Shown piece by piece: positions 50,001-59,000 of a stretch of 64,000 bases of DNA (position 1 is its first letter; each line of letters opens with the position of its first letter). The notes beneath the pieces are model-generated. The model was not told the origin of the DNA, did no database searches, and saw only the letters and a list, made by a program, of their open reading frames with translations. Source of the stretch: Sebastes aleutianus (Eukaryota > Chordata > Actinopteri > Perciformes > Sebastidae); contig CAKAKS010000001.1 in NCBI GenBank assembly GCA_916700875.1, forward strand, positions 11,037,741-11,101,740. The letters run 5' to 3'. Position numbers and translations under genes: made by a program.

Positions 50001-53000
50001 TGGGACAGTCTGTAACATGGTCTTCCAAATGTTTTGTGTCCAAGTAAACAGATCCAAATATGACCCAAAGTTACAACCGGAAGGATTTTTTTTTTATTAG
50101 GGCCCTTTCACAAGCCACAGTCCGTTTGGCAAGTCCGAATCAGAGCAAAATGTATACTTTTGGTTTGTTTACTATTTCGTCTGGTTCAGTTTCACAGTCC
50201 ACAAATTATAGCTGACCGATGTATTTTCTGAAGGGCGTGTACGAAGGAACGGATTGATCTTTTTTGTCTTGAGAGCTGCCACTTCTATGCAGGGAATCAC
50301 AGACTTTGATATATTGTCTTCTTAAGTTTTTTCACTTTGACTCGGCACTGATCTACTGTGCAAATCCCTTCTACCACAGTTTATCTCAAATGACTATCCA
50401 ACACTATCACTATTTCTGTGGACTTTATTTAGCTTATTCTATATGTTCTCTTTGGCCCAGATGTCAAGCAAACATTATAGAGTTCTGCAGAAGTCCAGGT
50501 CAGTCCTCTCCCACTCATGTTAACCTGTCGTTTACCTGTGTCCATCTCAACAAATTCCCGCACAGGCAGACTGCATTTAGGTCCGAGACCACCTCTTGCA
50601 AGCGGTTTTTGGTCCAGTTGTTTTAGTCTGCACCAGAGTACGATTACTGTGTTCATAACTGCCCAAACCGCACCAGAGTTAGATTAAAACAGGCTAAATA
50701 TTGGCTTGTGAAAGTGCCCTAAACAGCAAGTACTTATTCACTTTGCTCTACTACTTTGCATTAACTTATTTCCAGGTGCAAACACTTGGACACGTTAGAA
50801 ACTGTAGGGGGTGAGTGGAAGACCGAACTTGCTCAATAACTGTCCATGAGTAAGCGTATTTAATCCATGCTTGTTAAAGTTGGAGTCCCTGGCTAACAGT
50901 GAAAGACAGCAGAAGCGTTGAACAGCTGTCAGCTTCTGATGTGTTTGCCCAGTTAACCTCCTCTGCAAATATGAATGTCCAGGCTTTAGATTATAAATAG
51001 CAAATCAAGAAATATGACTGACTCAATGAGTAATAATTGAATTCTTAAATATCAAACCGTTTCAAATAAGGGCCAAGCTGGTCAGAGCTGGGCAGCAGCA
51101 CAAATGTACATCTTTAGTAAGAGACACTCTTCTCTATGAAACCAAGACACATAATTAATAATCATGATAATTATTAGCAAAAATCCAAAACAAACAAAAG
51201 ATATTTGCTATAATCATGCAGCCCTCAGCCCTACCTACAACATGCTGTGCAATCTTCAACAATAGTAAAGAGATATTTTGTCTCAGAGACAGGCCCTCAG
51301 GAGCTGTTTGATAAGGATCCACCAAGGAAACCATACTTCTAAGAGTACTCATCAAAAAGGGAGCGCTTGAAAAGTTGTAGCCAGGGGCTAGATGGGGATC
51401 TGGTGGCGTTGACAACAACAATCTCAGCTATCACAGAGCAACTCCAACTCTAACTTCAGCAGCTAAACAATTTTGTCTCACAGTTTTTCTCTGTTTTCCA
51501 ACTGGTATTTGACACTAAAATAAAGAAGCCAATAGACAATTAAGCAGGCTCATTTAGGAGCGACTTCCATGATGACTAACAGGATCATTTAGTGGGTGGT
51601 TGGAGAGTGTGTGGGGGTCTTAAGAAAGGAGCATAACTTTTGATTTACAAGTCACTGCCACAGGAAACTGGGCGTCTACCGCAAAGGAATGACTGACAGC
51701 TGAATGTGTTTGTAGAAGGATTAGAGGTGGGAGATTGACTCCGACACAAAGACCTTGTCCACTCTATTGCAAAAAAAAATGAAGTCATAATAAATGTAGG
51801 CACAAGTTATACCGGGTATGGAAATACCAACATTGTTTTAAGATTAACAAGTGATAAAATGAAGTAATAAAACACAGCAAAAGTTGCACAGAAGAAGACA
51901 AATCACCAAGGGCCATCTAAATGGCATTTACAACCAATCTAAATATATGTTCAGAGTTAAAAGTTAAGAATTATTTGGAATTAACAGAAGATAAAAATGT
52001 TATAAAAAAAAAAGAAAGAAAGAAAGCCCAACTGTCTGAGAGCCACAGACAAGTTCCAAGCTCTAGTATTACAGGTTGTGCATACAATGCTGGTTAGTAT
52101 TGTGTGTATGAGTGTGTGTGTGAGAATAAAAAGAGCCTGGTTTCCGTTGAACACAACCCTCATTGTAATCAATATCTGACTACCACGATTAGACCACCAA
52201 GGTTTCTCAGGGAAGAGGATCAGTGTTGCTCACGCTCTGATTCTGGACCTTGACAGAATCCAGAGGAAAGCTGCCCAGGATGAGGAAACACGCCACTTGG
52301 GTGTCAGTAAGATATGTTGCTGAGTTATTTTCTCTCCCTGTCAAGGATAACACCCAAAAATAAGACAAGGTGAAGGGTAGAGCCCCAGCATGCTGCACTG
52401 TGTTCTTAATGTACTTGCCTATTCAGAAAATCATCTACTATATGTGCCGCATGTGATGTTATGAAATCTAGTTTTTATAGATCCAACAACACGTACTGAC
52501 ATTACATACATACAAATAATATTTGTTTTAATATGCATTGATGCATTCTGACTAGAGATTGACCAGTATATCAATCAATATTCGCTTACTGCAGTTGTCG
52601 TATGTCGGTCGATAAGTAACAAGAAATAGAAATGCAAAAATGCACAAGATATGTTTGAGTTATTTTAGAAACAGTGTTGCTCTTAACAGAGTGGCCGTAA
52701 TTTTTCAACTGATAAACGTCCTGCTAGGTACAGGTCTTAGTCACAATTCTTAACAATAAATAGGTAAATAATTAGATCCTTATAAAAAATGTCTGATTAC
52801 AGTATAGGTAATGTGTTTATTTTCAAAATATACTTTAAGCTGCTGTGTTGTTACATGAACAAAATAAATGGTGCAGTATTAGCCTCAAGAATCCAGTATC
52901 GGGACGGGCTATCGTACACGTCGTTTCACCTCATCTTATTTAATCATGCGGTCATTTTCAAGTAAAATCCTCTTTATCTCCAAGATTTAAGCTAAGAAAA

Positions 53001-56000
53001 AATGGTATTTAACATGACTAACAGGGCTTTGAAAAGCTCTCACTGCACCAAGGGTAGTTGAATTATCCCAAGATGCTAATGACGCATAGAATCCCTTAAA
53101 TTAATATGAAAAGTGAAAATCCCCAGAGCTGGAATTACAAGGGTTTTATATAACAGTTCAAAGTGTTGTTGTTTTTTTACATGTGCGTCACTGTTGCCCT
53201 AAACCGGATGTCTGGAAAACAACACATTTTTAAACATGTGAATTACTACCATTCAAGTTGTAGGGCGATCTCCACCGCGTGTCTGTTTACAGACCGTAAA
53301 ACATGAGCATACCAGTCGACCCAGAGACGGCTGGGAACAGCGCACGCAACAACCAACCTGTTCAGACGAACACTGAGCCATACAGGAGCGAGCTGCCAAA
53401 GCACTGAGGTAGCTGCTCTAATTACAAAACAGTCAAACCTCCTCAGAGACTCATTTTCCCATTAGCCCCCAAACAGGAAGAGGAAGGGGGAGTAGCCTGT
53501 GTTTTATTACGATAGTCCAGATAACAGCAGAGCCCTTGTTTATGTGTTTCTCACCTCTTTAATCACAGCCAAGAGGAAGAAAAATCCCTGCAATGCCACA
53601 GGTAGAAACTAAGAGACAGAATTATGAAACTTCCAAAGTATAGAGGGTCATATTCACTAGACTGGAATAAAACCAGCAGGTGGGATTTTTCTTTTCCCTT
53701 TCGTATGTTTTCCTCAAAACTACTACTGTAAACATGTTGTCTTCAGTGGACGATTCATCCACCCCATTGGGTCAGTTAGTAATGGTCAATGTAATGTTTT
53801 TCATCCTGCAACTGCATTGCCTCTCCTTGGGCCAATAAGGGCAGTTGTTTTCAGTCCCTGTTGTTTGAGATACCATTATAAACCTGTCGCACAAACTACC
53901 AAACAGTTTAACAATCACACAATCTTTGAAATATCATCCACTACAACCAAAAAATTAATCAACGCCTCATTAAAACTTCACAAACAGTACCATTCATTAC
54001 TGAGCTTGTGTAATAGATTGCATTTTATTACACACACCTACTTTATGTCATTATCAAGTGACTTTTTGAAGTGAAACTGCTGATGCAAATACATTTCGAC
54101 TTTGATTTATCTTACGTAAATTAAGATTTGGCAACTAAAACTCTCCATTAAACAACTTGTGAAAGTCAATAGTTTTCACAGTCTATTGTTGCTTCGTAGA
54201 AAAGTGGCACTGCACCCTGTTGGATCTATGACATCCCTTAAAAAGCCTTTAAACCACTAAAAACACATGGCTGTCAACCAGTGCAGATGAACTGATTAGA
54301 GTCCATTAAGCTACAAAAAGAGGGAAATTAGAGGAGAGTGAGGAATGCAGGATCGTACAACCAAAAACATTACCAAGATGGAGTGAGCACAGAAGCTTTT
54401 GCTCTAACAGGATAATCAATTGTTATTCTAGCTGTGATTGTATGATGGAAAAAAAGGCCTGTAAAGAATGTGGTTGTGTAATTATCCAACACTTGTAAAA
54501 CGCCAGAGAAGGCTCATTGGCAGCCATTAGTGACGCCATGAGATAAGAAAACCCATTCCAGCCCAACTCAGACCTCCTGGTCTGTTCGGTCATGCTGTGA
54601 TCTAAATAATACCCAGCTCCCCCTTACACTTGTAAACCATCATCATGTTTTAACATGCTTTGTCTGACATTACTATTCATAGGGACTCAAAAGCTAATGA
54701 ACGCAATCTGGACTTTATCTATCAGTGTTAAGGAAATAAAAAATTGCTTATTTTCATTGTTGATTAATCTGTTGGTTATTTTCTCAATTATTCTCAATCG
54801 ATTTGTTTTTTGGTCTATAAAATGTCAGCAAATGGAGAAAAATTTCATTCAGTGTTTTCCCAAAGCCCAAGATGACGTCCTCAAATGTCTTGTTTTGTCC
54901 ACAACTCAATGATATTCAGTTTACTGTCATAGAGGAGTAAAGAAACCAGAAAATATTCACATTTAAGAAGCTGGAATCAGAGAATTTATACCTTTTTTTC
55001 TTTAAAAAATTCAACTCAAACAGATTATCATAATAGTTGGCGATTAATTCAATAGTTGACAACTAACTGATTAATCATTGCAGCTCTAAAAACATCCTGT
55101 CAGTATATAGTAGTTTAATTTCTCTAATCACACTGAAGTGGCCTGTAGTTGATATAAATGATAAAGCCAGATTTTTTAAATCGGAGGTAGGATGAGCAAC
55201 AAATAGTAGCTTTAAAAAACAACAAGTTGAAAAGTGAATTTTTAGAGGACAGAAATCTCAGTATGTGGCCAAGTAACCATTTAGAGATCAGTGCTGATAC
55301 ACAGACCTATCAAGCCCTCACAGATGTCTCCAATTTGAAATACTAAATATGAAGTTTTATTCTCGATTTATAATTTTTGTGTTAACGAGATTATCCCATG
55401 TTTTTACATGAACAGTCTTTGAGGCAGCGGTTAGGAATGCAATTAAGAGCAAGTTAGGCAGGAAAAGAGAGACGGAAGTATGTTTGGCGGGAGCTCCAAT
55501 GCGATCAACTTTCCGTGTGCCTCTGTTTACGTGCCGGTCCTGGTCTTGAAAGGTCACTTCATCCAGATCAAGGTCTTAGGTTGTCATGAAAGGGCTCCAC
55601 TGTATTGCACTGTACTCTACTCTGAAACGTATCAGTGTTCAGGTCTACTGAAATTCACAGGCTCTCATTCAAAGCAGGAGACAAACTTTTGATATTTAAA
55701 TAAAAAAAACACTGAACACCTGGTACTGTATAATGTGAAGTCTGTCTAAGCCACTGAATCTGCATGATTATTGTCAGTGTATGTCTGCATTATTTTTCAC
55801 ATCCTTGGCACTCAGTCAATCCAGTGTAGCATAAAATAATAGATATTTATCACCAAGACTAAAAATAAAATAAGGCGAACTGACAGAATTTCACACCCCA
55901 AAACTATGGTTTTCAACGTTAATGAGATAATAACGCGTTAACACAAAATCGTTTTAGCGCCACTAATTTCTTTAATGCATTAATGCAATCGATTTTCGTA

Positions 56001-59000
56001 GGTTGTAACAGGCTCAATTTGAAAGCTAGAGTGAAGATACCGGTATCATATGAAACTAAAAAACCTAAGGAATCCATTGGTACCAACCATGTCATACTAT
56101 CTTGTTGCTAAGGAGATTAAGTGAAGCTCTGAACTACATTTTGGTAACCTTTAGGTCAGCCTTCTGCTTTGGGAAGTTGCACAGGTATCAACACGATAAT
56201 CTCAAGTTACAAGTACAGTACAGCAGTACAGTAATACAGTACAGCCCCTATGCAATGTCATGTATAATGTTTGGTATGTTATTCAATGATTATAGTACGT
56301 TTTTAACATTAGACAGCACTGAATAAGAAAGCATCCCTGAAAGAGGGAAACAGATGCTGATAAAAAAAAGAGTAGGAAAAGACGCAGATCTAAAGAAATG
56401 TGACGAGGAAGGAAAAGCAAGAGATAGCATGAGAAAAAAGATCCAAGAGGATCAAAGCAGTGTCTTAAGTTTTGGTGGAAATGCTATCAGGTTGTGCTGT
56501 GAGGGCAGAGGACTCACCAGGCCAGCTATGGGTGTTGGAAGTCTGTTAATTTTCTTCACCAGGCCGGGTTTAATAGAGCTCAGCAACCTAACAAAAGACA
56601 CACAAAAGAAGAAGACATCACAAGCTGAATTTTACTCAAAAAGCAGAGTCATGCCTTTTTAAAGCATGTCTTCATGACAAGTCGTGATAAATATTTCAAA
56701 TGATGCACCGCAAAGTGAATTTAAACCCAGCTCGCGTAGAGTGAAATAACTGCAGGCAAAAGAGATAAAGTGTGTGAAACAGTGTATGTTGTGTCTTCAG
56801 ACAAAAAGAGGGGGAACAAAAGGGGAGAAAAACATTTTTGAGGGTCCCACAGTGGCATCTGGAAGTTTTATAACGACACAGATCCTAAATCAGAGTGGAG
56901 AATCGTTGCTTCGTCTTCTTCCGCCCACTGGGGAGCCGTTAAATAGTTCAAGTACACTTCATATCACAGTGAACTACTACACATGTGCAGAGGTCTGTCC
57001 TCCTTCTGTCACACACACAATATTTTTTAGAAAGTTACAGTATATTCCTGCAGCCTCCAACAGCTCGTCTGTCAGTCATGAACAAGCCCACAGTTTCAGA
57101 GTTCCCCTCTCTTCCTCTCTCTCTGTCTCTGTCTCCAGTTTCATCTTTTGTGTGTGTTTTCATCAGAGGAAGCACTGTAATGATTCTGCCCGGTAAAGGA
57201 ACAACCAACCGTTGGATACTCTTACAGTGTTAGATATCAGCAGCGCTGTGATGTTGCTGAACGCATTCTAGCAGGTATTTTGTGATGAACTGCTGTAATG
57301 TAGCTTTTTGAGTGAACTCTCTTTCCCTCATCCTGCCTCATCTACTTCAGCATCAGTGAGAAACCTCCTGCTGTACTGTATAGTTCCCAGAATAACTTTA
57401 AACAACCCCAAGGGAAGGGTGTTCTCAGTGCTACATACAATACGTGTAGGTGGGGGAGAGTGGGCAACAGTGTAGACGATATTTCCACTCTTGAAAGACT
57501 GCCTGGAATGAGAATAATATTGCAGTCTGCTTTCTTTTATTGATTATTTTCCCCCCAAAAAATGTAAACCCAGTGGATTTCTCAGTTTCAATCATCTCTT
57601 CGAAGATGGATCGGCACAGATGACTTTGTTTACAAAAATGTTTGGGACAAAATAAGTACCAACAATCCCATTGCTACCTGTGATTGAAATATTTCAAAAC
57701 ATAAAATCAGATTTCTTTGCCCACATTTTGTGTCCACTGCAGACTGTCACAGTTCAAACTTGTCAAAGATTTAAGTGGGAGTGGGAATGAGTACAAGAGT
57801 GAGAGTGCTTTCCTGGATCTCAAAACACAGACACAATCAAAACAAACACAGTACGAGCACCGTAAATACATCATCTTATGAGTATGTTCAGGCACAAACA
57901 CATTTCCTGACGCCTTGTTTATCAGGAAAAGGAGGAAGAGGTCTTAGAGTGTTTTTCTTGTGGAAGTAGTGAGTGATTCAAAACAAGCTTCACACAGGAA
58001 GTCAAATCTGCTCTCTCCTCTGCTGCTTGCATACCATTTATGTGTTTTACTTTAGTATTATGACAAGGGGATGTAAGGCTGATGATTAAATCACACACTC
58101 CAAAACCCAAAGATATTACATTTTCAATTATATAAAACAGAAAAAAGCAGCATATCTTCACATTGGAGGAACAGTTTTTGCTTGACAGATGTCCTAAATT
58201 ATGAATTAGTAATCAAAATAGTTGCCAATTAATTTTTTTGTGTCTAATCGATTAAACGACTAACTGTTTCACCACTAGTTGGTGATTGTAACTATGATGG
58301 CTCGGATGCTAATTCCCATGACTTTTCACATATGCCTGAGATAGATTTGTTAATTTTGTTGTTAATATTAAACTACTAATTGTGTGAATCACACATTTAG
58401 AAATAATATTATGGCCTGATTCTCAGGGCCTGGAGTCTCTACCTCTAGATGCTCCATGGTATTCCAGAAATTCCCAAACCAGTGGGGCCACTTTTAAATT
58501 GGATATGATGTCTGTATTCACAATAAAGAGGGTGTAAACATAGGGGTTGTGTAACTGAACTTTGACAGAAAGGAATGTGGAAGAAGCGTCTGTGTGTGTT
58601 TTCAGTCTCAGATTAGCACTTCGCCTCATTATGAATGAGCAGACAAGAGTTCACAGTTCACACTGGAGGACAATTTAACAGAACGGCCCGTCTCTCTGAT
58701 CACTGGACCACAGTGTTGGAACAAATCACAGCACTTATGAAAAAAAAAAAACCTGATGTTCTTCCTACTAATCCTGAATCACATGTGGTTATTCTAGGTT
58801 AACATAATAGTCTTTTAACTTCTTATAAACTGTCAGGGCATTGTAATGCTAAAACAAACAAATGCAGGAGGAAGGCATATCACAAAACTATATAAATTAT
58901 AAAAATATACATTTAATAAAAAGAAGAATGCAAGAAGAAAATTTGTGAGTGCTCTCTTGACCTATTTGTGAACGTTATGATTCTGACACTTGCACTCTTA

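Larger units (their letters stand above)
47695..56517. other. Largest limch1 intron, 8.8 kb
   Basis: Holds repeats at 47900-48545, 50098-50721, 54753-55088 and 55910-56140 and a pyrimidine-rich tract (49050-49390). A TAGAGATTGACCAGTATATC at 52553 may start another hAT MITE. No coding exon recognised. Confidence 0.7.
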